This document shows positions 1 to 8,125 of a DNA stretch of 22,743 bases, in pieces. Origin of the DNA: an uncultured Actinomycetes bacterium (GTDB lineage: Bacteria; Actinomycetota; Actinomycetes; S36-B12). The stretch covers positions 1 through 22,743 of the forward strand of contig CAIXFB010000241.1 of the NCBI GenBank assembly GCA_903918595.1, read 5' to 3'. The notes beneath the pieces were generated by a model. It worked only from the letters and a program-made list of their open reading frames with translations. It made no database searches and was not told the origin of the DNA. The stretch's first letter is position 1. Each line of letters opens with the position of its first letter. The position numbers were made by a program, and so were the translations under genes.

Positions 1-1
1 C

Positions 2-307
2 GCGCGCGCGGGTGCCGAAGGCCGCGTGGTCACCATCGCTACCGTGGAACAAGCAGGTGAGGTGCGCACACTTGCTAAGCAGGCTGGGATTTCACCCACA
101 ATCACTGCCATCGCCCCAGGTGCCAAGGAAATCGCGACCCTTCGTGGCGAACGAGCAGCTCATGTCACTCCAGCACCGGTTGCAGCTGTTGTTGCCAGTG
201 CACCTCGTCGTTCGAATCCGCAACGCAAAAGACCGACTTCGCCATCGGGTGGATCGGGTCACAAGTCTCGTAACCACTCGCGTAGCCAGAGTTCACGCCG
301 GCCGTAA
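2..307 (+). CDS. DEAD-box RNA helicase, C-terminal fragment
   Basis: The frame is open from the first bases and ends at TAA 305-307. Its first residues read ARAGAEGRVVTIA, which fits the end of helicase motif VI (the HRxGRTARAG region) of DEAD-box ATP-dependent RNA helicases. About 40 residues of the second RecA-like domain remain. They are followed by a low-complexity tail rich in Ala, Pro, Ser, Arg and Lys, of the kind RhlE/CsdA-type helicases use for nonspecific RNA binding. The catalytic core lies upstream of the window, so only the family can be named. The stop codon directly abuts that of the convergent aldolase gene, with no intergenic base. Confidence 0.8.
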   Translation, partial: ARAGAEGRVVTIATVEQAGEVRTLAKQAGISPTITAIAPGAKEIATLRGERAAHVTPAPVAAVVASAPRRSNPQRKRPTSPSGGSGHKSRNHSRSQSSRRP

Positions 308-312
308 TTACG
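303..312. repeat. 10-bp palindrome over two convergent stop codons
   Basis: CGTAATTACG is a perfect palindrome. Its centre TAATTA holds the TAA of the plus-strand helicase gene (305-307) and, read in reverse, the TAA of the minus-strand aldolase gene (308-310). It may be only a by-product of abutting stop codons. No U-tract or longer stem is visible, so it is not a convincing terminator. Confidence 0.6.
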
Positions 313-1195
313 CCATGGATGCTTCGTAGATCAACTGGATTGAGGCATTCAAGGTGCTGGTGAATTCTTCATCAGATTGATCGGCGGACAACCCTTCAGT
401 GAGTGCGCGCGAGAAACTGGCCATAACGCCAGGATTGAGTGCAAGCAGATCGCATGCATGCAGGCGCGAATAGCCACCTGACAAGGCCACAACCCGAAGC
501 ACTCGAGGATGCGCAACGAGATCTGAATAGAAGCCGGGCTCATCGGGGAGAGTGAGTTTGAGCATCACACTCATTCCATCGGGCAATGCATCCAGTTGCT
601 CCGTGAGGGCAGGTTTGAGGAGTAATTCTGCTGCCAACTTGTCGGGACTGTTGATATCAATTTCGGGCTCGATGATCGGCACTAAACCCTGATCAAGAAT
701 CCGTCGTCCGAGGTCGAACTGCTGATCGACAACCGCTGCAACGCCACCGGGTAGTGCGCGGGATATCACTGAGCGCATCTTGGTGCCGAAAACTCCGTGA
801 CCGGTAGCGCGCTGCATCAGTGCGTCTAACCCCGGAATCGGTTTCATCAAGCGCGCGCCATCAACTTCCTCGGCAAGGCCTAGATCAACCTTTACGAACG
901 GAACGATGTTCTTTTCCTGCCACAGATATTCAGCAGCGCCTCGACCATCAATTTCCCGGTCCATGGTCATTTCAAACAGAATCGAACCGATGATGCGTTC
1001 CCCGGTGAAAGCAGGGTTGGTGATGATTCTGCTGCGCATCTGATGGACCAGATCAAACATCTCCGCCTCAGAGGAATATGAGGATTCGGGAACGCCATAG
1101 AGCTTCAACGCTTTGGGCGTGCTACCACCACTTTGATCTAGAGCGGCAATGAATCCGGCTCCGTCGCGGACTTTTTCGAACTGTTCAATGTTCAT
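308..1195 (-). CDS. fda: Class I fructose-bisphosphate aldolase
   Basis: This cytoplasmic glycolytic/gluconeogenic enzyme cleaves fructose 1,6-bisphosphate into dihydroxyacetone phosphate and glyceraldehyde 3-phosphate through a Schiff base, without metal. The 295-residue length and sequence match the Staphylococcus-type Fda family (about 296 aa). The N-terminal signature ALDQSGGSTPKALKLYG is at residues 18-34. The acid/base Glu of IIEPE is at about 176, the Schiff-base Lys of MLKLTLP at about 213, and LSGGYSR lies near 240. The ATG has GGAGG 11 nt upstream. The TauE-family gene lies 96 nt upstream on the same strand, so the two may be cotranscribed. The last codon touches the convergent helicase gene. 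The family assignment is secure. Confidence 0.95.
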   Translation of the reverse strand: MNIEQFEKVRDGAGFIAALDQSGGSTPKALKLYGVPESSYSSEAEMFDLVHQMRSRIITNPAFTGERIIGSILFEMTMDREIDGRGAAEYLWQEKNIVPFVKVDLGLAEEVDGARLMKPIPGLDALMQRATGHGVFGTKMRSVISRALPGGVAAVVDQQFDLGRRILDQGLVPIIEPEIDINSPDKLAAELLLKPALTEQLDALPDGMSVMLKLTLPDEPGFYSDLVAHPRVLRVVALSGGYSRLHACDLLALNPGVMASFSRALTEGLSADQSDEEFTSTLNASIQLIYEASMA

Positions 1196-1291
1196 AGGGC
1201 ACTGTTCCTCCGGCTTTGCAGTGTGTGGGTCCAGTTTGGGACATGAAAGCCAAAGACATGCCGCTCAGAGAAGAAAAAGATCGAAAATTCC

Positions 1292-2080
1292 TTACTGAGA
1301 CCGAGCTTGTAATCCTTTTCGCACGATCGTGATGGCAATGATGACGAGCACCACGGCAAATGCTGACCTCAGAATGTCTCCGGGCAGGGAGAGCGCGATG
1401 AAGGAGCCAAGTATCGCCCCCGGAACCGAGGCAACGCCAAAGACCGAACCTGCCCGCCAATTCGTATAGCCGGGCTTGGTGAGACGAATTGCGCCAAGCA
1501 GCGCGATCGGCATCATGACAGTAAGGGACGTGCCGGCAGCAAGTTGTTGCCCATAGCCAAAACCAGTGACCAGGATCGGGATGAGCAGAATTCCGCCACC
1601 GATGCCAAATAGCGCAGACAAGATGCCCATCGCGACTCCACTTCCAAGATAGGCAAGTGCAATCAGAGGAGTGATGTTGGGAAGGTCGTTGATGTTGGTG
1701 GTGCTCGAGGACGAGGAAAGCAAAAGCCGTATGGCGACCATGACCAAAAGAATGCCAAAGAGGATTTGCAGTCTTTTATCGGAAATGCGTTGAACGACGT
1801 GACTTCCGATGAGTGATCCGGTGAGCCCGCCGATCACGATGAAGGCTGCCGGCAACCATGCCACCGAGTCACCGATTGCATACGTGATCGCACCTGCTGT
1901 TGCGCCCATGGCGACGGTGATCAAGGCGGTGGCTTGGGCGTTCTTTTGGGCCATTTTGCGAACGAGCACCAGGTAGGGGATGAGTTGAATGCCCCCGCCC
2001 ACCCCGAATGCTCCTGAAAAAGCGCCGACGGCAGCTCCGACGCCCACATCGCGGGCGAGGCCAAGTCGTGTGCTGATCAT
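1292..2080 (-). CDS. TauE/SafE-family membrane anion exporter
   Basis: This 262-residue polytopic membrane protein has about seven to eight hydrophobic segments. The family's duplicated glycine motif appears twice, as AFGVGGGIQLIP near residue 25 and LFGIGGGILLIP near residue 160, each opening one half of the internal repeat. TauE/SafE proteins are permeases; characterised or proposed substrates include sulfite, sulfoacetate and other organosulfur anions. A loop of five consecutive Ser residues separates the halves. The ATG at 2080 has AGGAG nine nt upstream. Only 26 bp separate it from the divergent nuclease gene that precedes a DszA/DszC-like operon, so sulfite export from desulfurisation is a reasonable inference. 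Substrate cannot be read from sequence. Confidence 0.88.
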   Translation of the reverse strand: MISTRLGLARDVGVGAAVGAFSGAFGVGGGIQLIPYLVLVRKMAQKNAQATALITVAMGATAGAITYAIGDSVAWLPAAFIVIGGLTGSLIGSHVVQRISDKRLQILFGILLVMVAIRLLLSSSSSTTNINDLPNITPLIALAYLGSGVAMGILSALFGIGGGILLIPILVTGFGYGQQLAAGTSLTVMMPIALLGAIRLTKPGYTNWRAGSVFGVASVPGAILGSFIALSLPGDILRSAFAVVLVIIAITIVRKGLQARSQ

Positions 2081-2093
2081 GCGGATGCGCTCC

Positions 2094-2106
2094 TAGGCTG
2101 GACTCT
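2094..2106 (+). promoter_or_regulatory. Leaderless -10 element of the nuclease gene
   Basis: TAGGCT at 2094-2099 fits the actinobacterial TANNNT -10 consensus and ends seven nt before the ATG at 2107. Transcription would therefore start at or next to the first codon. No Shine-Dalgarno sequence precedes this ATG. No good -35 is visible. Confidence 0.5.
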
Positions 2107-2781
2107 ATGAACTTTCGGGGGATCATGGCTCGGCAAGCACGCGTGTTAGGTGTAGCAGTGTCCGGCACACTCGCGTTCGCGACCTTAGTGGGTTGCGCTA
2201 CCGAGTCTGATTCTTCGATGACTGGAGAGTTCGCAACAACCGAATCTGCTGTTGCGCAGGAGACGCAAATCGAAAGTGATCCTCCGGTTGTGTCCGGTCG
2301 TGTGGTTGCCGGGGGATTGGTGACCGAAGACTTAGGGATCGTTCCTGCCGGTCAGGTCATGGAAAATGTTCGAGTGGAAAGGGTCGTAGATGGCGATACC
2401 TTCAAAGCAGTGGTCGATGGCGAATTGGTGTCGGTGAGAATTATCGGCTTCGACACACCTGAGACCGTCAAGCCTGGCTCTCCGATTGAGTGCTTTGGGC
2501 CTGAGTCGTCTGATTTCGCGCAGGCGGTGTTGAGCGGCGCTGATGTCACCCTCGAGTTCGATGACACCCAAGGGCGATTTGATCGCTATGACCGGGTGCT
2601 CGCGCATGTGTGGTTGCCAACTGCAAATGGCGGACAAGTGCTCTATGGGGCTGAAGTGGTGGCCCAGGGATTTGGCGAGGAACGGCAGTACGGGGATGAG
2701 CCCACCACTTGGACCGCAGTCATGCGCGATCTTGAGCAGGAGGCAAAAGCCGCTGGCCTTGGTGTATGGGGAAGGTGCTGA
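2107..2781 (+). CDS. Secreted lipoprotein thermonuclease-like protein (SNase fold)
   Basis: The protein has 224 residues. A basic N-terminus and hydrophobic stretch end in a lipobox (TLVGC, Cys30), so the mature protein is probably lipid-anchored outside the membrane. A Ser/Thr/Glu-rich linker follows, then an SNase domain at about 86-224. The staphylococcal nuclease catalytic set is visible: VVDGDTF (Asp95, Asp97), RIIGFDTPET (Arg111, Asp116, Thr117, Glu119) and RYDR (Arg163, equivalent to Arg87). The likely role is Ca-dependent cleavage of extracellular DNA or RNA, for example for phosphate or nucleotide scavenging. The ATG at 2107 is chosen because a -10 hexamer stands seven nt upstream; ATG 2125 is an alternative. 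It precedes the monooxygenase operon closely but need not be part of that pathway. Confidence 0.88.
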   Translation: MNFRGIMARQARVLGVAVSGTLAFATLVGCATESDSSMTGEFATTESAVAQETQIESDPPVVSGRVVAGGLVTEDLGIVPAGQVMENVRVERVVDGDTFKAVVDGELVSVRIIGFDTPETVKPGSPIECFGPESSDFAQAVLSGADVTLEFDDTQGRFDRYDRVLAHVWLPTANGGQVLYGAEVVAQGFGEERQYGDEPTTWTAVMRDLEQEAKAAGLGVWGRC

Positions 2782-2813
2782 CTCAATCGGGCGATGTGGT
2801 GTACTTCCGTTCT

Positions 2814-4025
2814 ATGAACGCCAGAAGCCCTTGGTATGGCAACGCCGATGCGAGCGAAATCGAAAGATGGTCCGCAGTCGCGACGGAGGTTGCGGGCAAA
2901 GTGGCGGTCGACGCGCTTGAGCGTGATCAGGGGAGCATCCCACCGTTTACAGCCATGCAGATCCTGCGTGATTCTGGCCTTGTCAACCTCTTGGTTCCAA
3001 TTGAACTCGGCGGAGCTGGCGGTCATTGGGAAACAGCATTCTTGATGACGCGCATTATTGCCCGCACCGATGCCTCCGTGGCCCAATTGCTCGGCTATCA
3101 CTACGTCAATCAGGCATGCGTAGTTTTCTATGGTCCTGATGTGGACAAGCAGAGGCAATGGCTTCGCCGAAGCGCTGAGAACAATTGGATCTGGAGTGAT
3201 GCATTCAACCCGGTAAGTCCGGATCTCGACATCGTTGCCGAGGGGGAGGGTTACCGACTCACCGGCATGAAGCGCTTTGCCACCGGATCGCAGGTCTCGG
3301 ACATCGTCATCTGTGGCGGAATCGCACAGGGTGGGGAACTCGACGGTCAGATGATCGTCTTTGCTCTGGATTCCCACCGTGCCGGGATGGAACACCTCGA
3401 CGACTGGAACCATTTGGGTCAACGCTCGTCGGACAGTGGGTCGGTCAAGTTCAACGATGTGCACATCGCGCTCGACGACATCTTTGGCACCGACTCGGGA
3501 GAGCCGTTTTCTTCGGTCGTCACACCGGGAGTGCAACTGCTGTTTGGGAACATTTACCTAGGCATAGCTGAAGGTGCTCTGGAGCTAGCGAAAACCCTCA
3601 CACTCGCCCGGCCAAATTCTTGGTTCCTCAGCGGAGTGGATCGCTATTCTGAGGACCCCATCACCCATCGAGTGTTCGGTGAACTCGTGGCCCAGACGGT
3701 TGCGGTAGAGGCACTTGCAGATCGCGTGAATAGGCAGTTTGACGACGTCGTCGCGTTGTCTGGAGCCACCACAGATGAAGATCGTGCCCGAATCGAGATC
3801 GCTGTGGCCCAACTGAAGGTAATTTCCTCAGACGTGGGTGTTGAGGTATCGAACCGCGTGTTTGAGGTTGCAGGAGCCAGTGCCACAAAGTTGAGTTATG
3901 GCCTCGATGTGTACTGGAGAAATATTCGTACGCATTCACTCCATGATCCGGTTGATTACAAGAAGATCGAAGTGGGTGCGCACTATCTGACGGGTGCAAT
4001 TCAGCCCATTTCGCTTTACACCTGA
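2814..4025 (+). CDS. DszC/SfnC-like flavin-dependent monooxygenase (acyl-CoA dehydrogenase fold)
   Basis: This has the acyl-CoA dehydrogenase fold but belongs to the group D flavin monooxygenases typified by DszC (dibenzothiophene monooxygenase), which use reduced FMN and O2. DszC-like cues are WSDAFNP and FATGSQVSD in the middle region and, near the C-terminus, YWRNIRTHSLHDPVDYKK. In dehydrogenases the corresponding end carries different glycine-rich motifs. An ATG at 2766 is also in frame but overlaps the nuclease gene by 16 nt. ATG 2814 (403 aa) is preferred because it lies downstream of that stop and TACTTC sits six nt before it, a weak leaderless -10. The gene is first of three coupled genes. 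The substrate, perhaps an organosulfur compound, is inferred from neighbours, and no flavin reductase is in the window. Confidence 0.8.
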   Translation: MNARSPWYGNADASEIERWSAVATEVAGKVAVDALERDQGSIPPFTAMQILRDSGLVNLLVPIELGGAGGHWETAFLMTRIIARTDASVAQLLGYHYVNQACVVFYGPDVDKQRQWLRRSAENNWIWSDAFNPVSPDLDIVAEGEGYRLTGMKRFATGSQVSDIVICGGIAQGGELDGQMIVFALDSHRAGMEHLDDWNHLGQRSSDSGSVKFNDVHIALDDIFGTDSGEPFSSVVTPGVQLLFGNIYLGIAEGALELAKTLTLARPNSWFLSGVDRYSEDPITHRVFGELVAQTVAVEALADRVNRQFDDVVALSGATTDEDRARIEIAVAQLKVISSDVGVEVSNRVFEVAGASATKLSYGLDVYWRNIRTHSLHDPVDYKKIEVGAHYLTGAIQPISLYT

Positions 4026-5221
4026 TGGCTATGTACGACGATCTCGCATCGAAGTATCGCCCGGTGTTCGCGCGGATCGCTGAGGGCTCACTGCAACGAG
4101 AGCTAGACCGCACACTGCCCTTTGAGCAGATCACGTGGCTCAAGGAGGCGGGGTTCACCGGCGTGCGCGTGCCCGAGGAATTCGGCGGTGATGGTGCCAC
4201 GCTGCCGCAGATGTTTGCTCTCCTTGTCGAGTTAGCGGCAGCTGACCCGCACGTCCCGCAGGCCTTTCGAGGTCACGTCGCCTTTGTTGAAGACCAGTTG
4301 TATCGCCCGGCCGATCCAACACGAGATGCCTGGTTGCGCGCTTTCGCTTCCGGGGAGATGGTGGGCAATGCCGTGACCGAGATCGGCAATGTGAAACTCG
4401 GCGACGTGCGAACCCGTCTCAGCGTCGCGGGCAACGATTTCACGATTTCTGGCAGCAAGTTCTATACGACCGGAAGCATCTTCGCGGAGTGGATTGATGC
4501 AACGTGTCTGGATCCCGATGGGGTGGAGGTCGCTGCATTGGTGCGAGTTGCCGATGGCGTCGAGGTTTCGGATGACTGGATGGGTTTTGGGCAACGTCTG
4601 ACAGGTTCTGGCGCTGCCGTCTTCTCAGACACCCCTGTTCGTGCAGAACATGTATATCCCTTCGTCGATCGCTTCCCCTATCAAACGTCGTTTTATCAAT
4701 TAGTCCTTGTCGCCGTTCTCGCCGGCATTGCCCGCAGCGCTGCGAATGATGCGGCCTACCAGGTAGCCCATCGGGCCAGGACCTTCAGCCACGGCAATAC
4801 CGATGAAACTCGGCACGATCCGCAGGTACTTGAAAACGTGGGCCGAATTACGGCAAACGCGGCTGCCATTGAGGCAATCACTGTGCGCTCGGCTGAAGCG
4901 CTGCAGCGGGCTTACGAGGCTCGGGGCTGCGCACCGGAGGTCATCGCAGAACGCCGGCGAGACGCCGAACTGCGATCGATCGAAGCACAGATCATGGCAA
5001 CTCGACTCGCAACGGAATCAGCCACATTGCTCTTTGAAGGTTTGGGGGCTTCCGCCGTGCTGGTCTCGGCGGCGCTGGATCGGCACTGGCGCAATGCGCG
5101 CACAGTGAGTTCACATAATCCCACGCCATTCAAGGCCCGAATCCTGGGTGATTACGTCGTTAATGGTGCCGAGCCACCCTACGAATGGGCAATTGGCGTC
5201 GGAAAGCCAAAGGCGACGTGA
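4025..5221 (+). CDS. SfnB/DszC-like flavin-dependent monooxygenase (acyl-CoA dehydrogenase fold)
   Basis: This 398-residue protein is a second member of the acyl-CoA dehydrogenase-fold superfamily, divergent from its upstream neighbour. The N-terminal helical region carries VPEEFGGDGATLPQ, and the middle domain has ISGSKFYTTGS followed by FAEWI, typical of the sulfur-acquisition oxidoreductase SfnB group. The C-terminus reads HWRNARTVSSHNPTPFKAR, the His-Asn-Pro version of the DszC HDP motif. The start ATG overlaps the preceding stop by one base (TGATG, 4023-4027), indicating translational coupling. SfnB-type proteins are linked to sulfone and sulfonate use in other bacteria. The exact reaction is unknown; the two DszC-like proteins could act in series or as a heteromer. 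Confidence 0.78.
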   Translation: MAMYDDLASKYRPVFARIAEGSLQRELDRTLPFEQITWLKEAGFTGVRVPEEFGGDGATLPQMFALLVELAAADPHVPQAFRGHVAFVEDQLYRPADPTRDAWLRAFASGEMVGNAVTEIGNVKLGDVRTRLSVAGNDFTISGSKFYTTGSIFAEWIDATCLDPDGVEVAALVRVADGVEVSDDWMGFGQRLTGSGAAVFSDTPVRAEHVYPFVDRFPYQTSFYQLVLVAVLAGIARSAANDAAYQVAHRARTFSHGNTDETRHDPQVLENVGRITANAAAIEAITVRSAEALQRAYEARGCAPEVIAERRRDAELRSIEAQIMATRLATESATLLFEGLGASAVLVSAALDRHWRNARTVSSHNPTPFKARILGDYVVNGAEPPYEWAIGVGKPKAT

Positions 5222-6582
5222 TGGCCCGTCAGGAAATCGCACTGAACGCTTTCACAATGAACACCCTGGGTCATTTGTCTCCGGGAATGTGGCGGCATGA
5301 CACGGATCAGACCCGGCGCTATGTGGACCTCGACTACTGGGTGGACCTTGCGCAGACCCTCGAGCGCGGAATGTTCGACGCCGTCTTCTTGGCTGATGTG
5401 CTGGGCGTCTACGACGTCTATGGCGGCTCGCGTGATGCTGCACTTGCCGGTGGAGTTCAGATCCCCGTGAATGATCCGCTCGCCCTGATTCCTGCAATGG
5501 CGAGCGTCACACAGCATCTTGGTTTTGCGATGACAGCTGCGGTTTCATACGAACACCCCTACCCTTTCGCCCGTCGCATGAGCACCCTCGATCACTTGAC
5601 CAAGGGCCGCATCGGTTGGAATGTCGTCACCGGGTACCTCAACAGCGGTGCAGTGAATTTTGGTGTCAGCGCTCAAGAGGCGCACGATCGGCGTTACGAC
5701 ATTGCCGATGAGTACCTCGAGGTCTGCTACCGATTGTGGGAGGAAAGTTGGGAAGACGATGCGGTCATCGCGGACAAGGCTCGTGGGGTTTTTATCGATC
5801 CGGCGAAGGTGCACGCTTTGGAGTTTGAGGGCGAGTTCTTCAACGTCCCTGGAATCCACTTAAGCGAGCCATCGCCGCAGCGCACTCCGGTGATGTATCA
5901 AGCTGGCGCGTCAAAGCGCGGAGTGCAGTTTGCGGCCAAGCATGCAGAAGGCGTCTTCGTTGCCGCGCCGAGCAAAGTCGTCCTTGCGCGTCAGGTGGCA
6001 GGGATGCGTGCGGCGCTCACCGAGTGTGGCCGGGATCCGCTCGAAGTCACGATCCTTAACCAACAAACCGTGGTGGTGGCCGAAACCGATGCCGAAGCGC
6101 AGCGGCTCTACGAGGGATACCTTGAGGCGGCATCGGCAACCGGCGCGCTGGTGTTGATGTCGGGTTGGACCGGCATTGACTTTGCTCAGTTCGATCCTGA
6201 TGAGGTCTTGCGCGATCAGGACACAAATTCCATGCAGTCCGTCGTCAAGGCATTCACGGCATCTGATCCAGACCGTGAGTGGACGATTCGCGAGATCGCC
6301 GACTACGCACGGTTGGGTGGAGATGGCCCGGTCATCGTCGGCTCAGCCGAGCGCGTTGCCGACGAAATTGAGACGTGGGTCGAAGAGACGGGCGTTGACG
6401 GTTTCAATCTGGCCGCGACGGCAGTTCCTGAAGCGTGGGAGCAGGTTGCCGATTTGCTGATACCCGAGCTGCAAAAACGCGGCCGGTTCAAAAGTGCGTA
6501 CCAGGAAGGAACGTTGAGGGAGAAACTCGGTTATCCCTCAGCTCGACCCCAACGTCCCATCCCGATCGCTGGGCGTGATTAG
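5221..6582 (+). CDS. DszA/NtaA/SnaA-family FMNH2-dependent monooxygenase
   Basis: This is a bacterial-luciferase-fold monooxygenase using FMNH2 and O2, as in DszA (sulfone), NtaA (nitrilotriacetate) and SnaA. From ATG 5221 the protein has 453 residues, the same length as Rhodococcus DszA as I recall it. Family features include the N-terminal GMWRH, LERGMFDAVFLAD, the TLDHLTKGRIGWNVVTGYLN segment near residues 122-141, and a C-terminal stretch ending RGRFKSAYQ. An in-frame ATG at 5185 lies inside the upstream gene; 5221 is preferred because it forms the same TGATG one-base overlap seen at the previous junction. With the two upstream genes it forms a coupled operon. Its stop overlaps that of argG by four nt. 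The substrate is undetermined. Confidence 0.86.
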   Translation: MARQEIALNAFTMNTLGHLSPGMWRHDTDQTRRYVDLDYWVDLAQTLERGMFDAVFLADVLGVYDVYGGSRDAALAGGVQIPVNDPLALIPAMASVTQHLGFAMTAAVSYEHPYPFARRMSTLDHLTKGRIGWNVVTGYLNSGAVNFGVSAQEAHDRRYDIADEYLEVCYRLWEESWEDDAVIADKARGVFIDPAKVHALEFEGEFFNVPGIHLSEPSPQRTPVMYQAGASKRGVQFAAKHAEGVFVAAPSKVVLARQVAGMRAALTECGRDPLEVTILNQQTVVVAETDAEAQRLYEGYLEAASATGALVLMSGWTGIDFAQFDPDEVLRDQDTNSMQSVVKAFTASDPDREWTIREIADYARLGGDGPVIVGSAERVADEIETWVEETGVDGFNLAATAVPEAWEQVADLLIPELQKRGRFKSAYQEGTLREKLGYPSARPQRPIPIAGRD

Positions 6583-7991
6583 TCCGTTCCTGATTCCATG
6601 GCGGCTCGATCAAGCATGACTTCCGCTGAATCGTCGGTGGATCCGGCGATCGCTTTCGCACCGCCCGGGGTAAGGCGACCAATGAGTTCTACATGCCCGG
6701 GACCGAGTTGCCCTTGGCTGGCATACATTTCGAGTTTGGCGCGAGTGTCTGCGATATCGAGGTTTCGCATGGTGAGTTGACCGATGCGATCGACCGGGCC
6801 AAAGGCGGCATCTTCGGTGCGCTCCATGGAGAGTTTGTCTGGGTGATAACTGAAGTTCTCACCGACCGTGTTGATGATGGAGTAGTCATCGCCACGCCGA
6901 AGCCGGATGGTGACTTCACCTGTCACGGCCGATGCCACCCAGCGCTGCAATGACTCCCGCAGCATCAGCGCTTGCGGGTCCAGCCAGCGGCCTTCGTAGA
7001 GCAAGCGGCCCAAACGACGGCCTTCAGCGTGGTAGTTAGCGATCGTGTCTTCGTTGTGAATTGCGGAGATGAGCCGTTCGTAGGCAATGAAGAGCAGCGC
7101 CATGCCAGGAGCTTCATAAATCCCGCGGCTTTTCGCCTCGATGATCCGGTTTTCAATTTGATCGGCCATGCCAAGGCCGTGCCGCCCGCCAACAGTGTTC
7201 GCTTCTTTCACTAGGGCAACTGCGTCGGTAAAAACCACACCGTTGATCGCCGTGGGCCGGCCCTGAACAAAGGAAACCGTGACGTCTTCAGTGTCAATGA
7301 CCACCGAGGGGTCCCAGAACCGAACACCCATGATGGGCTCGACGATTTCCATCGATACGTCGAGCTGCTCGAGTTGCTTGGCTTCGTGGGTGGCGCCCCA
7401 GATGTTCGCGTCGGTTGAGTACGCCTTCTCGACGCTGTCTCGGTAGGGCAAGTTGTGCGCGAGAAGCCACTCGCTCATTTCCTTTCGTCCGCCGAGTTCT
7501 GAAACAAAGTCAGCGTCGAGCCAAGGCTTGTAGATGCGCAGGCTGGGGTTTGCGAGCAGCCCGTAGCGGTAGAACCGCTCGATGTCGTTACCTTTAAATG
7601 TTGAACCATCTCCCCAGATTGACACGTCGTCATCGAGCATTGCCCGCACCAAGAGGGTGCCCGTCACAGCGCGGCCGAGTGGAGTGGTGTTGAAGTATTG
7701 ACGACCGCCGGAACGAATATGAAAAGCGCCGCAGGCGAGAGCTGCGAGACCTTCTTCAACGAGGGCGGATTTGCAGTCGACGAGCCGGGAGAGCTCAGCA
7801 CCGTACGCCGCAGCGCGGCTGGGCACTGTGTCGATCTCGGGCTCGTCGTACTGGCCTAAGTCAGCCGTGTAGGTGCAGGGCACTGCTCCTTTGTCACGCA
7901 TCCACGCCACAGCAACAGAGGTATCAAGACCTCCGGAGAAAGCGATTCCGATGCGTTCACCGACGGGGAGGGATGCGAGGACTTTGGACAC
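6579..7991 (-). CDS. argG: Argininosuccinate synthase (E. coli-type long form)
   Basis: ArgG joins citrulline and aspartate using ATP, the penultimate step of arginine synthesis, in the cytoplasm. The PP-loop ATP-binding signature FSGGLDTS is at residues 18-25. Other clear family blocks are YFNTTPLGRAVTGT, GDGSTFKGNDIERFYRYG, ATHEAKQLE, GGRHGLGMADQIENRIIEAKSRG and QLTMRNLDI. At 470 residues it matches the long subfamily (E. coli ArgG is about 447), not the roughly 400-residue form common in many bacteria. No argH or other arg gene is adjacent. The GTG start is supported by a leaderless -10, TAGGCT, six nt upstream. Its 3' end overlaps the convergent monooxygenase gene by four bases. Confidence 0.96.
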   Translation of the reverse strand: MSKVLASLPVGERIGIAFSGGLDTSVAVAWMRDKGAVPCTYTADLGQYDEPEIDTVPSRAAAYGAELSRLVDCKSALVEEGLAALACGAFHIRSGGRQYFNTTPLGRAVTGTLLVRAMLDDDVSIWGDGSTFKGNDIERFYRYGLLANPSLRIYKPWLDADFVSELGGRKEMSEWLLAHNLPYRDSVEKAYSTDANIWGATHEAKQLEQLDVSMEIVEPIMGVRFWDPSVVIDTEDVTVSFVQGRPTAINGVVFTDAVALVKEANTVGGRHGLGMADQIENRIIEAKSRGIYEAPGMALLFIAYERLISAIHNEDTIANYHAEGRRLGRLLYEGRWLDPQALMLRESLQRWVASAVTGEVTIRLRRGDDYSIINTVGENFSYHPDKLSMERTEDAAFGPVDRIGQLTMRNLDIADTRAKLEMYASQGQLGPGHVELIGRLTPGGAKAIAGSTDDSAEVMLDRAAMESGTD

Positions 7992-8036
7992 AGGTGAAGC
8001 CTAGGGGCCCACCTCGTGGGCGCTTGTGAGGCCTAG
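7992..8036 (-). promoter_or_regulatory. argG promoter with inverted and direct repeats
   Basis: On the minus strand TAGGCT (8003-7998) ends six nt before the GTG start, a leaderless arrangement. Just upstream, where a -35/-10 spacer would lie, is a 6-bp inverted repeat GCCCAC/GTGGGC with a 3-nt gap (8007-8021). The element CTAGGCTTCAC covering the -10 (8004-7994) recurs as CTAGGCCTCAC 32 bp upstream (8036-8026), 10 of 11 bases identical. This could be a repressor site or a second tandem promoter. It does not resemble the AT-rich E. coli ARG box. Confidence 0.45.
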
Positions 8037-8113
8037 ACAGGCATCGGGCGGAACCGGCTCTTGGTGGAGCCTTCCCCAGAGTAAGGATGCATCGGCGGGC
8101 GTACTTCTAGCGC

Positions 8114-8125
8114 TACGTTTGCCCC
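8114..8125 (+). promoter_or_regulatory. Leaderless -10 element of the GMC oxidoreductase gene
   Basis: TACGTT at 8114-8119 fits TANNNT and is followed by six nt and then the GTG start at 8126. No Shine-Dalgarno sequence is present. The -35 region is not recognisable. Confidence 0.5.

Noticed and set aside
3661..4200. A 179-codon minus-strand frame across the two DszC-like genes
   Set aside because: It is antisense to two genes with strong family motifs, and its product is an unremarkable Ser/Arg/Pro-rich sequence.
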